From positions 62,001 through 126,000 of the forward strand of contig WAID01000013.1 in assembly GCA_016584495.1 (NCBI GenBank): a stretch of DNA of 64,000 nucleotides, read 5' to 3'. This document shows positions 44,396 to 55,874 of this stretch, piece by piece. The notes under the pieces were generated by a model. The model did no database searches. It saw only the letters and a list, made by a program, of their open reading frames with translations, and was not told the DNA's origin. Numbering within the stretch: the first letter of the stretch is position 1; each line of letters starts with the position of its first letter. This DNA comes from Celoporthe dispersa (taxonomy: Eukaryota; Ascomycota; Sordariomycetes; Diaporthales; Cryphonectriaceae). The position numbers and the translations under genes are program-made.

Positions 44396-46950
44396 CTATC
44401 CTAAGCTTTCCCCAAGCTCTTCATCATGACTTTTCAGCCTTTCTTGAAGCTCTTCAGAATCATAGATCCCCAGTGTCTTTGCAGACTCCCACTTTTCCAA
44501 CGCCTCTCCTTCTTCTAACCTGGACAGCCATGCAAACAACTTGGCCAGGTCCTCCTGCTCCTTCAAGCTCTCAGCCTTAAGTTGTTGAGCAAGTCGTCGG
44601 AAAGCTTCTAATTGGGTAGTATCTGTTGTCTGTAAAGCCCGAATCTGAGTGGCTAGTGCTCGATTGGCCATGAGACCTTTGACAGCCATTCTCCGGGATA
44701 TATCTAGAAATTCAGCAACCCTATCTTTCTCTATAGTGCCCAGTGATTGAGTTATGCCTTTAAGTTGCCATAAGGTTGCCCAATCAGTTGATTGCTTAGG
44801 GCCAGCTAGCGCAAGACCCTTTTCCGCGTAAACCAAATCACTCAGGGCTTGGACACTGGCCAGGTCGGCACCAAGTAGCTCGCAGATGTGCTGAGTCCAC
44901 ACAGCTTCCCTAACTGAGAACTTCAAAGAGGAGCTCTTATCGAATGTGGCCTTGCTCACATCAAAGAGACCCACTTGGCGACACTTAGTGGCCTTCCACG
45001 TGAAGTCATTGTCGGCCAAAGAACGTGGCACGAAATACATTTGGGAAGTGCTCTCATGACTGCCACACTTGAGGTCCGGGTCCACCTTGACCATTGGAAG
45101 TCAGTATTCGAATAGCAAAAGAGAATCCTCAAAGCGCATACCTCTGCAACTGCTAAGCTGACGAATGTGGGAGGCTCGGGGGTCAGCCACTTCAACAGAA
45201 ACGGAACAATGACGGTGTCCTCGCTTATATTCTGTTCATCCTCGTCGGAAAGACGTGGCCGCGCAATGTAACCGGCCTTGGTGATATTAAGCACATTGTG
45301 ATGAATTTGATTCGTGATCGTGTCTGCGCAATAACATTAGTGAACTGGTACAAGTACGTTCTGAAACGGTTTTCTGTTGTCAAGCTTGAAGAAATAAGGC
45401 ATCTTACCAGTTGGAATTATTGACTTCAGCAAATATTTACAGAAGTCAATCATCATCATCGTTTTACTCAAGTCTCGCTTGTAGTGAGGGTGCCGGGGGT
45501 GCAAAATGTCCAGATATTCTGCCAATGTTGGCAAGGAATTTTTGGTCTTCCCAAATTCGCTCAAAAACTCGTTCGAGCGTGCAGGAAAGTATTGAGCAAT
45601 TAGACTCGGACGACCTAGAAACTGTGCCATGGTCGCTGTGTGGCTCAGGCATGTAACCCAGTATCTTGCAGTCCACGTGAGCTGTAGGGCGGAATCGTCA
45701 TGTTTGATCCAGAGGTCGGTATGCTCTATCGGCCACTGCTCGGCGCCTAAAATACCCTGGATCCTGATGGGGAGGGAAGCATCGGGATTCGCGTCTTCTA
45801 GGCTGTTTAACAGTTGTTCCAATCTACCAAAATTATGATTGTTCGAGGCCTTTAGGAGAAGATGGAGGCATCTCGTGCCGCCCCATTCGAAGTCCCGCTT
45901 GAAGTGTTTGGTGCTGGGCTTATCTGCAAAGTAGTTGTCGAGCCACACTGGAAGATAGGTAAAGTCTTGCGCTTCTTTCTTTCTCTCTTGCTCGCGCGCG
46001 TTGGCTTCGGAGGCAGCAACGGCGCCGAGTTGCTGGAGCGCAACCTCTCCAGTTATGACAATACCGTTGATGAGATCCAGCATACGAGTCACATCTTCGG
46101 ACACTGTCTCACCGTCGGAGGGCTTATAAAGGATGTCGTGCTCAATGTCGGACCAGGCGTGCATGATGATGCTCCCAATTTGGATCTCGATGTTCGTAGG
46201 CTTGTCTCCTCTTGTGAAATCATCGAAATGATAACCCTCTTTCATCCGGACAATGACATGGGTTGCCTTATAGCCAGCGAATGTCGATTGCCAGGAGTGG
46301 TCATGGCTACCTCCGCCCATCAAGGCTCCCCTGATCGGAGTCCGTGGAATTATTCGGGTTCTGCTCTTGCTCCACGAGCTTCCTGATGGTCTGGAATTGT
46401 CGCGAGAGGCCTCCCTTTCGACTCGGACCCTGAACGATCTCAAAGTTGTCCTTGAGGAAGGCAATGACTCGATCGACATCTCCAGGGAAATATAGGGAGA
46501 TACGAAGTCCCGCCAAATCAGGCATGGCATCGAACATTGCATCGATGCGGCAATCCTCGTCCATGTCCGTGAATGGGATAACTTCGTTGATTTTGTCCTC
46601 CATACTCCATCTTCTGCAGTAGGCTTCCCAGGCGTCGTGCTGGCCTGTCTCGACACGGCGGGCCATGACACGGGCTCTAAGAGTTTTGAGCTGAACACGT
46701 TCTTTCTGTCGTCGGCGCAAAGTTCTCAGAGCCTTGTTGTCCTCTTCCGTCTTGCACTGACCGGAAAATGCTGCACGTTGTATCCTTTGCTGAGACCAGG
46801 TTTGTTCTGTCTACCGGATTCAATGATCTTCTTCGCCTCTTTCATATGCGCATCCAGACGACTTTCCCGGCTGTAGAACTCACGCCTGAAATCCCGCAGA
46901 CACTGCTCGAAGACCTTGTCTTCCTGTGTCGTGCCTTGCAGGGCCGCCAT
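44396..46950 (-). CDS. RelA/SpoT-domain protein (alarmone synthetase-like)
   Basis: Best model: exons 46950-46815, 46770-45408, 45323-45142 and 45085-44396, about 789 aa. It has a charged coiled-coil-like N-terminus, then a nucleotidyltransferase core: DLAGLRISLYFPGD (from residue ~130), FAGYKATHVIV, and EIQIGSIIMHAWSDIEHDIL then YK (from ~240). These match the G-Y-R-S-x-H and EIQIRT..HAWAEIEHDLxYK motifs of (p)ppGpp synthetases. No HD hydrolase domain is seen. The C-terminal ~500 residues are unfamiliar, with charged helices near the end. The core is split by a one-base insertion in the C3 run at 46316-46318 (SDQGSLDG in one frame, GGSHDHSWQSTFAGYK in the next). The 44-bp first intron is short and tentative; the other two introns are clear. 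Divergent from the HET gene at 47308. Confidence 0.8.
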
Positions 46951-47307
46951 TGCTTGTCTTGGCGCTGATATCGGGTGATGGTAAAATCTTTAGTGACTAC
47001 TATTCAGCAAAGAAGAAAGGTATCTGAAGCTCAAAGACAAGAAGATGATAGTTGAGAACTAATATCAATCTGCCAATTTCGCAGAGATCGTACCTCGCAC
47101 ATTAAATTCCAACTTCAGCCGCACATGCAAGTGTTACGAATTCCACGGGAAGGGGGTCTGGGTCCCGATGCGGAGAAGTGGATCTGATAAGGCATTGTAC
47201 CAATGTGATTTCTAGGACGGGAAATTTCAAATTGTGACCTTGCATCCCACGATCCTTCGTGCTAGTTTGCTTACGCCCCCACGCGAAAGGGCCCGCAGAG
47301 CCTGATC
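46951..47307. promoter_or_regulatory. Divergent promoter, RelA/SpoT<->HET
   Basis: 357 bp between two diverging start codons. No motif stands out. The short shared region implies linked or mutually influenced expression of the pair. Confidence 0.45.
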
Positions 47308-49271
47308 ATGGGAGGACGGAATCATTCCGGCCACCCTTTGATGCGCCAATATAACAAGGCTTCAACAGATGCACGCAGCGCCGTAGATAGCGGTCAACTC
47401 GTAATGAACTCGGAATTCGAAGTACCGATGACCGCCAACATGGACCCCTTCCAATACGACTCGTTGAAGCTTAATAATTCTTTCCGGGTATTGACCTTAA
47501 GCCCTGGAGGTCCCGACGACGTCCTTGAAGGTGACTTAGAAACAGTCGGCAGCGACGCAGCCGGGGAATATGAAGCCATATCATACGTATGGGGCTCTCC
47601 CAGCCGAGAATTCTCCATGGTTTGCAACGGCGCCCTGGTACTCCTCACTAGGAGCTTGTTCATGGCGCTGAAGAGAGTCAGACTGTTGACAAATTCAAGA
47701 CGCATCTGGGCAGACCAAGTTTGTATCAACCAGGATGACGTGGAGGAAAGAAGTCAGCAGGTGAAGTTCATGGATGGTATATACCGGAACGCAGCTCGAA
47801 TTCTAGTCTGGCTTGGGGAAGACGACGAATTTATTGCGTCGATTTCATTCGCTTCCATTCATCAACTTTCACGGATCAGCAAGAATCACCAGATTGACAG
47901 CAATACTTTGAGTGAGAGCCAGTGGGCAGTCATTCGAGCTTTGACGAGGAGACCTTGGGTAAGTGGAACCCTACACAAGACTCTTCTTTGCTGTTTGCTG
48001 TTGCCGCTAATGGGATCGGTTAGTTCGGTCGCGTCTGGATTATTCAAGAGATAGGCACCCGGACGCCAGCAACTCTTTTCTGGGGTGAAGAAAGCATAGA
48101 ATGGGATCTTCTGTACTGTGTCTGTAGGGATCTCACACAGTATCACCATCTGAGGAAACAGGTCAACATCCAGACGGCCAAAATCAAGTACTTGTACCAT
48201 CGATACGTGCAGCCCGACAAGGAGAGTCGTCACGCGAACCGCTACAGCTTCATATACGAACTGCACCGCGCCCGGCATCTGGGGGCCACCGATCCCCGAG
48301 ATCGAGTATTCGCCTTCCTTGGTCATTTTTCGGCCCAGAACAGCGAGCAAATCCATGGTTTGGTGGCAAACTACGCCACCTCAGTCGAGGGTGTGTACTG
48401 CGACGTCTCCACCAGATCTCTGAAAGGGAGTGACGAGGGGATGATCACTCTCGCAGCTGTACAGCATGCTGAACTTCCATCTCATCCCTTCCCATCAGAC
48501 GAACCGAGATCTAAGGAATCGCTCTCCTTGCCAACATGGGTACCGGATTGGCGAATCTATCAATCTCATATCCTGTATGAGCCCACGACCCCACACGATG
48601 CAAGCCGGGGGATACGTCCAGATCTTGTCGTGGACGAAAAATGCAAGATTCTTTTCACAAAGGGATTGCATGTGGATACCGTCAAGTCCTGCACTGCGCC
48701 TTTCGAATCAAGACACTTCCACGTCAATGGCACCATCTGGCCACAGTCTATCGGAAGAGTATGGCGGGAATTCTGTGGTCAGAGTGACTTCGACCTAAAA
48801 ATTCAATACGTCAACGGAGACCCTGCAGTCTTTGCATACACTCAAACTTTAAGCAATGGCTGTGTTTCCCTGGCCTGGAAAGATGGCCTAGCAGGTTCCA
48901 CAGAAAGAGACGAGTGGCTTGCTCACAGTGCAGCATATATCTCCGCGGCAGCTGGCACAACGTGCAGGGTAGATGAGGGAATAAATCAACTCGCAAAATC
49001 GGGCAATGAGTATCAATGGGCTCGTGCGGCGAACGGAGCCTCGGGAAACAGGGTATTTGCTGTGACTAAGGGAGGCAGATACGTCTTGGGACCAAAGGTT
49101 ATGAAGGAGGGAGACATCATATGCGTATTGTTTGGAGGTAAACTACCCTTCTGTCTTCAACCCTGGGGCGACAGGTACCTTCTTGTTGGAGAGTGTTATG
49201 TTCATGGAATAATGCAGGGTGAAGCTTTAGAGGGAGGAAAGCGGGAAGGACAGACATTTTGCATCATCTAA
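47308..49271 (+). CDS. HET-domain protein, intact
   Basis: Exons 47308-47958 and 48024-49271 (65-bp intron GTAAGT...GTTAG) give 632 aa with no frame break. HET domain motifs: YEAISYVWG near residue 90, RRIWADQVCINQDDVEERSQ, QVKFMDGIYRNAARILVWLG, and, across the intron, RPWFGRVWIIQE, then ATDPRDRVFAFLG. This is the common six-motif HET family (het-6/tol type), linked to heterokaryon incompatibility and programmed cell death. The C-terminal half (TWVPDWR..., DIICVLFGGKLPFCLQP, YLLVGECYVHGIMQGEAL) is the usual conserved end of this group. No NACHT, WD or ankyrin repeats are present. It shares a short divergent promoter with the RelA/SpoT-domain gene. Confidence 0.9.
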
Positions 49272-49471
49272 CACCCGAAGTTGGGCAAGTACAGTTACGT
49301 CCGGCCAAGCCGGTGATCATAGATCTTGGTTCATAACGTCTGATGAAAGACAGTATTTGATCTAACGTATCGTGTGGGCATTCTTTCTATCGATATTGTC
49401 TCCCCACCCATACCTCGCTGCTGTATCAGCAAAGACAAGTGCAGAATAAACAAATAACACCCCCTCGCATA

Positions 49472-50417
49472 TCATTCCTGGAGTAGGCGAGCAAGTTTCT
49501 CGGACGTCAAGATACTTTTCAGGTGTCTTAAAAACTTGGCTTTGATGTCACCATCCCCAATCCTAAGTGAGGTCAGTCTGTCCCACTGAAGATATTGCCA
49601 CTTTTCCCACGCCATATCAGAGAGCACAAAGTCTCCTTGCAGCTCTAAACTCTCCAGTGCCGGTAGCTGTGCAGGTCCAATATTCTCCAGAGCGTGCAGC
49701 TTCTCGTCATCATGACTGAGGTGGAAGCCATGTGGGTCACTAAAGGTCTCAACGGGGCCAGGCATCTCCAGCGTGAGATGACGCAGACGGGGCTGCTGGG
49801 CGAGAATTTCAGCCACGGACTGTGAAATGGATTCGCCGTCATAATGGGGCATAGCGCCCCAAAAGCCCGGTTGATGAAACAGGCTGACGGTTAGGGAAGT
49901 GAGCTGGTCGAACTGCTTGAGGTCTAGAGGATCGTGGGAGTCGGCGATAGGTGAGTCGAGGGTAAACACGAAACGGTCTAGGGGAGACGTCTAGGGGCTT
50001 TCCCCAGCGAGTCATACTGGTGAGGCGCAGAACATGAGTTCGAAAGACGTTGATACGCTCGCAGGCGTAGCTCCCGTCGTAGTCGTCATCATCTTCGCAG
50101 CCTTGTCCATCGTTGGTTCGATCTCCTCCTAACCTACAACTCTCATGTTACTAATCAAGGGAAACCTGAACCCAAGAGATGACGATCACTTACCACACGT
50201 GTTGGAGATTGGGGAGCTGTTTGGGATTGAGGAGTGTATCAAGCCGATGAATGTAGTCCACGGGGACTATAGTATTTTCGCAGGTCAATCTCAACTCCCG
50301 CACATGTGATCTGGCGTCTTCAGAGGACGACAGGAAGGCTAGCTTCTGCTTGATCTTCTCAGTCGGATCTGATGGGATCGAGAGCGACATGACTCCAGAT
50401 GCTAAGGGCGACGCCAT
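49472..50417 (-). CDS. Leucine-rich hypothetical protein (frameshift in exon 2)
   Basis: Exons 50417-50194 and 50133-49472 (60-bp intron GTAAGT...TTGTAG) would give 294 aa. The protein has irregular leucine-rich stretches (ARSHVRELRLTCENTIVPVD, FDQLTSLTVSLF, PRLRHLTLEMPG, LPALESLELQGDF, WDRLTSLRIGDGD). This resembles the LRR half of fungal F-box-like proteins, but no F-box is visible. The exon 2 frame reads DDDDYDGSYACERINVF to RWGKPLDVS and then must shift to DRFVFTLDSPIADSHDPLD. Removing one base from the G4 run 49981-49984 (C4 on the coding strand) joins them, and the total then divides by three. Function unknown; perhaps a protein-interaction module. Codon usage and splice sites look normal. 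Confidence 0.6.
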
Positions 50418-51230
50418 GGTGTGACTTGAAAAACTAAAGTTAGGTCTATTGTATATTAGTGAAGAGAGATTTGGTGCATATATGCGAGATCAAGTCGTAG
50501 AAAAGGGCGTCTACCTAATAACGGAAGATGAGATCCGATCCTCAAGAGTGCGCGGCTGAGTTAATTTCAGGGATCTGCCAGGTTTCGGGATGCCGGGTAT
50601 TTTCTTTTTTCCTCTTTTTTTTTTCTTCTTTCTCTCCTTATTCTTCAGCTTCTGCGGGGAAGATTACTGATGACCCTGGGCCTGACCGTCACCTGAAACT
50701 TCGTTTTAGTCGAGCGCGTGGAAGCCTAACCCCTATACATAGCAAGGCCATAAAACTCCAAACAAATGGTCACCTGCAAGCCGCGCACAAGAACGACCTG
50801 CAACATCAGATGACGTAGTTCACCATCAATATATCCACTCGGGAGAAGAAGGGGGGGTGGGAGGGGTTGCACGCTGTTGGCCTTATAGTTTGAAATAATT
50901 AAAAGGTGCAATAATCGTCCCAAAATCCACTAGAGAGCTCCGAATACTCAACGCCTAGAAATTCAGACAACTAGGCACTTGATGCTCATTAATAATGTCA
51001 AAATCTCGTTCATATGAAATCTATTCCATTGCAGAAGACCTCTCTATTGAGCATATAATTAATGTGGTCTAGATACGACTATACCAAATGAAGCCAAAAC
51101 TTCTGCTCGACATTACAGACAGCTTATCAACTAGCCATTCTAGCGAACTTGAAGTAGGCAGGCGCTCAGCTCTCTTTAAACAACGATCCGGAAACCACTG
51201 AATAGTCCGTCAAACTCTCAATATATGCGC
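50418..51230. other. 0.8-kb gene-free stretch
   Basis: Includes a long pyrimidine tract (TTTTCTTTTTTCCTCTTTTT-like) at ~50598-50640 and a G-rich run near 50850-50865. No supportable gene. Confidence 0.4.
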
Positions 51231-51714
51231 CTACGAATAATTAGTATGTTCCATCGAAAGGAGGCTGGGTTCTTCAAGATTGAGACACCCACCCAACGCA
51301 TGATACGAATAAGAATCTCCCTTCACAATAGCACCATCGAACGTGGTGATTTTTGTTACCGGTGGTCCGCGTGCCGCTGACCCCCGACCAGCCGTACTCT
51401 TCTTTACTGCCACTTGTAACTAGATGAGGCCGTCAGCGTATTGAACAATGTTGTAAATTATTTGCGGGGAGGGTTGGCCTACTCTTGATTGCTTGCACGA
51501 CATGTGCGAATTCGAGCGCGATAGTCACCGATGACAACCAGTAACCTACGATGTAATCGAGAGTTTTACCCAAATAGAAGCCTTTCTGCCCATTACCAGG
51601 TTTCTTATTAGGGTTGGTCGGCTCAGTTGTCTGATCGATTATCTCTTTCAAGGTTGTGACGTTGCCAGATGTGTCTGGCGAGGCCCCCTCGATACCGTGG
51701 CCCGCCTCGTACAT
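51231..51714 (-). CDS. Small hypothetical protein, tentative
   Basis: Exons 51714-51483 and 51412-51231, with a 70-bp intron (GTAGGC...TTACAAG), give a 137-aa protein. Exon 1 encodes a Gly/Asn/Lys-rich start (GASPDTSGNVTTLKEIIDQ, NPNKKPGNGQKGFYLG), then an amphipathic hydrophobic helix (DYIVGYWLSSVTIALEFAHV). Exon 2 is basic, then neutral, ending SMEHTNYS. I do not recognise it. The plus strand of exon 1 is full of stops, which favours minus-strand coding. It is head-to-head with the Ser/Thr-rich gene that starts within a few bases of this ATG, so one of the two models may be incomplete. Donor and acceptor are weak. Confidence 0.35.
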
Positions 51715-51722
51715 GATAATAA

Positions 51723-53261
51723 TGGAGCACCTCAACAAACTCGCCTGGGAGTATCTCAACGGGGTCATCGGGCAGTACGTCAACGGGCTTGTCGGGAAGT
51801 ATCTCTACAATAGGTATATCGTTAGGTGTGGATGCGAAGCCTTCAACAACCCTGACATCTCTCCCCACCGGAGCGAGTCTAGTTATATTGAGCGGCACTA
51901 CGGATATCACGGACAGGTGGATCACCACAACTTGTTCTGGCTCCAAGACTGTTGTTCCAGTGATCGTCACTGCAACTGGCACCTCTCCCATCATCTGTTT
52001 CGCGGGTGGGATCATTCTGGGTGGCGACATCACGATCGACATACCTGGGTCACACGGCTTCTGCATACAAATCCTAGGCCTCAAGATCGGAAGCTGCCCT
52101 GACGACGACGACGGCTCATCAAGCAGTACTACTGGCAGTAAGCCTACTGGCTCGACAACTGTGTCCTCTAAAGCGTCATCGACATCAAGCTGCTCGAAGC
52201 AGACGGCGACTTTGACGAGCGTAGTCTATTCAGCTGGAGACACAACCAGCTATACGACCTACCTCAGCACGGTCGATGCCTGTTCAGCAACAGGAGCTGC
52301 TACCACCACCACAGCATCATCCGGTGGCAACACGACGTTCACCTTCTTCGACGTCGACGACGGCTTCAGTACCGCTGATATGGCCACACCCCCGGCTGCC
52401 TCGGTACTTTCGTCGATCTGGTCTTCTATTCATGCCAACCAAACATCGAGCACCGCCATGACTGTAAACAGTACCACTAGCATGAAAGCGTATCCCGGAT
52501 CATCTAGGACGGCAGTTTCGACTACCACTGTGCTGTCAACCTCGGCGAACACAACAGCTACAGGCTCCTCCAAGACATCCGGCGACTCCGGCTCGACCGC
52601 CTCATCAACTAGAGCGTCTTCAGCATCAGCAAAATCGACGGCCTTGAGTTCTTTCACGACATCAATCCTCTCTGGAAGCTGCATCTACAAGACCCTAGAT
52701 GTCACGACCCTGTATTGCGAGAACTACGTCGAGCCTGCCAAATCGGAGGATTGGTGCACCTGCAATGATCAAAAGAAATACTGCCCATACACAAAGGACA
52801 CCTGTCAGCCCGCGAGCCCATTGACATCGCCCGCCGACGGATACACAGAGATAAGCAGCGCTTCCTCAACCAGCACCACGCCGACGACATCCTCCGCAGC
52901 GCCAGCAGCGACAACGTCTATGACGTGTGCCGGCTCCGGTACATCGCTCACGGAAGACCAGGCTCAAGATGACATTGCCGACTTTGGAAGTGATAATAGG
53001 GTCTTCACGCTAAACGCGGGCGAGTCGGACTCATACATCTATGGCAGCAACGACGACATGAGCTTAATACTGCGCTGGTCTTCCTCCCAGGCAGGGTGCA
53101 ACACGCAGACCACGACGACGGTGACTCTCGACCAATGCAAGGCATATTTCCAGGCCGCGCTGGACGCCTGTGACCAGGGGAGCAGCACAAAGTATGGTGC
53201 CAAGCCACTTACGTGGAATAGCCCAAATGGCTGCGTTGATCTCTGGCTGTATGCAAGTTGA
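51723..53261 (+). CDS. Ser/Thr-rich extracellular protein lacking its 5' end
   Basis: A continuous frame runs from just after TAA at 51720-51722 to the stop at 53261 (512 codons) without any early ATG; the first Met is far inside. It begins with Ser/Thr/Gly repeats (STNSPGSISTGSSGSTSTG), then LSGTTDITDRWITTTCSGSK and SPIICFAGGIILGGDITIDI. A long Ser/Thr stalk and a Cys-rich C-terminal half follow (SCIYKTLDVTTLYCENYVEP, EDWCTCNDQKKYCPYTKDTC, TTVTLDQCKAYFQAALDACD, GCVDLWLYAS). Such tails occur in fungal wall-associated proteins and in some GH18-type chitinases. The N-terminal signal peptide and any catalytic part are absent: upstream plus-strand sequence is closed by stops. It is either a 3' gene fragment or its first exon lies further upstream. 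Confidence 0.55.
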   Translation, partial: WSTSTNSPGSISTGSSGSTSTGLSGSISTIGISLGVDAKPSTTLTSLPTGASLVILSGTTDITDRWITTTCSGSKTVVPVIVTATGTSPIICFAGGIILGGDITIDIPGSHGFCIQILGLKIGSCPDDDDGSSSSTTGSKPTGSTTVSSKASSTSSCSKQTATLTSVVYSAGDTTSYTTYLSTVDACSATGAATTTTASSGGNTTFTFFDVDDGFSTADMATPPAASVLSSIWSSIHANQTSSTAMTVNSTTSMKAYPGSSRTAVSTTTVLSTSANTTATGSSKTSGDSGSTASSTRASSASAKSTALSSFTTSILSGSCIYKTLDVTTLYCENYVEPAKSEDWCTCNDQKKYCPYTKDTCQPASPLTSPADGYTEISSASSTSTTPTTSSAAPAATTSMTCAGSGTSLTEDQAQDDIADFGSDNRVFTLNAGESDSYIYGSNDDMSLILRWSSSQAGCNTQTTTTVTLDQCKAYFQAALDACDQGSSTKYGAKPLTWNSPNGCVDLWLYAS

Positions 53262-54292
53262 TATGACCCGCGCAGGTCGTATCTCAGGCCTTCAGGATAC
53301 TTGTTTCTACTCAATTGGCGGGGGAGGTTTTTATCACTAAGCATATCGTGACGAGAGCCCAATGGAAATTAATAGGATGGGATTTTATTGTACACCGCGC
53401 GATTTTAGTTTACTTGCACAAATCAGGTCTGTTACAGCGCTGGGAGTAACAATGATGATGGTCATTTCAGTCACTATTATAGGAAGATTTAATTACTCTC
53501 GACGTCTACTATTCTCTTTTTATACCGGCGATGACAAAGTGATCATCATCTTGTCTTCCTGCTTCTCACGACTTAAGTAGATTCTAAAGCTGGCATGGAA
53601 ATTAAAGCTTGAATAAGCCTTCTCATAATTATCGAGCTTAAGCTACCCGGTAGCCTGGTACTCCTTGCCATTGCATGTTACAACTGCGAAGCAGCGACCC
53701 GGAAGCTTTGGCATCAGCTAAACAAGCTCTAAGATAGACAAAATAGAGCAAATTCTAAAAGGAGAGCAGCGACACTGGTGATCGAATCTAGATAGAAGTA
53801 GGTCAGCCTTCCCCATGCGTTCGGCTCTGGCTCGAGAATTGATTTATCGGAAGTACGGTGCTTGGCTTTGAATGTACAGCAGTAGCCAATAAGATCGACG
53901 AACTTGGGTCATGTGGGGAACATGAGCTTGTCATCAGGTCATAAGCCGATAAGCCGGGATATTACCAGGGCCATTGGCTCTGGGATCGAAAGTCTGACAT
54001 GACAAAACGAATTCGGAAACGTCTCTGGTCTGAACGTTCCGGCGGCTTTGAACAAGGTTTTGAGTTGCATACATTGCCCGCACACTGCTATGTCAATTCA
54101 CTCCGCTACCTCTACTTAAATTGACCTCAAATTTCTTCATTCTGTCCCACAACACATAAGTTTCATTTGATAACCATATGCTTAGATTTCTGTTTGCCTG
54201 AGTCCCTGTTGTTGGTACCAGTCAATCCAACCTGGAGCAAGAACAGCTCGAATTAGTGCACCTTGATATCGCACGCCTTTTTTGCCAAAACC
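53262..54292. other. 1-kb gene-free stretch
   Basis: No coding evidence. The last few hundred bases are the promoter of the FAD oxidoreductase. Confidence 0.4.
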
Positions 54293-55874
54293 ATGGATAT
54301 CTCAGGTCAGTCTCGGCCCCTTCATCGTGCAACGTTTGCCTGGTTCTTAAAGCAAATTAGCCCTCTACCAACGTGTCAAGGACCGGATCACAATTCCTCC
54401 TGGACTGCCCAACCCAGACCCAACGATTTCGCTTTGGCAGGAACCACCTCATCCCACCGTCTCCAAGATACAATCGCCTGAGCTCGCAAAAGACACAGAT
54501 ATCGTCATCATTGGCTCCGGAATTACGGGATGTGCTGCCGCTCATGCTATTCTGCACCACCCTGCTGCCTCTGGCTCTCGTGTAACCATGCTGGAAGCAC
54601 GTGGTACATGCAGCGGTGCTACGGGCAGGAATGGTGGTCACCTTGTTTCTAACATTGTCGATAAGTTTCCTGAGCACGTCGAAGCCCTCGGAGTGGAGAA
54701 GTCCGTAGAAATAGCACGCTTCAGCGAAGCGAGCATAAGCCGAGTGGAAGAAGTGGCATCGGAACTGGGTGAGGCCGCCCGCGAGGCTGTTGAGATGCGA
54801 AAGGTAGTGAGTAATCATGCGTTCGAGGACGTGGAGGTTTTTGAGTGGGTCAAAATGCTGTCGCATCGCTCAACGAGGCGGTTCCTGATAGCACGCTGCA
54901 ACACAAGATCGTGCTCGACAAGGAGGAAATCAAGGTTTGCCATGATCCTCTCCAGTCACATGTTTCTGTCTCAGCAAAACTGAAACGAGAGATTCCTACA
55001 GGCCCACCATTTTCATGATAACGTCGTGGGGCTCCAACAGCAGTATGGGGCCTCGGCTTTGTGGCCATATCGCCTTATCACGGCGGTCATGCGGTCGTTG
55101 CTCGACGAGTTTCAGGACCGCTTCATGCTCGAGACTCACACGCCAGTTCTTTCGGTAGATCATGATGCCGGAGTTCCTTTTCCATATGAACTCGTAACGT
55201 CTCGCGGCACGTTGCGGGCGAAGAAAGTCATTCACTGTACCAATGGCTTTTCGGGTCACTTGCTGCCGGGTCTTCTTGGGAAATTATATCCATTACGAGG
55301 AACGATGTCGACTCAAAAGCCTGGTGACTCCTTTCCTCTCGCCGGCGACAAGAATTCGTGGTCCCATATTGGAAAGCCGCGGTATGATCCGAAGGCAGAC
55401 ACTTGGACCGCAGCTTTGTATTATGTGCAACAGAATGCAAAGACGGGTGATATCTGGGTTGGAGGTGAGCTCCAGAAATTGGAAGAAATTCTGACCAGCG
55501 ACGATTCATCGGTCGGAAAGGTTGCCGAGGCAAACCTGGCTGCTATTCTGCCCAAAATCTTTGAGGGTGTTGAGCCCGTTGAAGTACGCAAAGTCTGGTC
55601 TGGCATCATGGCATTCACATCAGATGGCATGCCAATAGTTGGATACATGCCGGCGTCGATTACTGGAAGGACTGGCGACGAAGAATGGTTTGCCGGCGGG
55701 TACAACGGTCATGGTATGGACAAAGCCTGGCTGTGCGGCGAGGCGATTGGTAAAATGGCGTTGGGTGAGCGTGATTTGCCCTGGTTTCCACGGGGGTACT
55801 TGGTGGATGAAGAGAGACTGGAGAAAATGCATGTGGATGCTGCCGTTACTAATTTTCTCTCTATTTTTGTTTAA
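54293..55874 (+). CDS. DAO-type FAD-dependent oxidoreductase (one frameshift)
   Basis: Exons 54293-54305, 54361-54934 and 55002-55874. The first exon is only 13 nt (MDIS + G), inferred from a good GTCAGT donor and TTAG acceptor. With one base restored the product is 486 aa. The FAD fold is DIVIIGSGITGCAAAHAIL, followed by TMLEARGTCSGATGRNGGH; the C-terminal FAD region is GYNGHGMDKAWLCGEAIGKM. This is the D-amino-acid-oxidase/glycine-oxidase (PuuB-like) superfamily, which oxidises C-N bonds of amines or N-methylated amino acids to imines with H2O2. In exon 2 the frame breaks at the A4 run 54852-54855: EVFEWVK is followed in another frame by NAVASLNEAVPDSTLQHKIV. One extra A restores it and brings exon 3 into phase. 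It precedes the amidase on the same strand. Confidence 0.85.
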
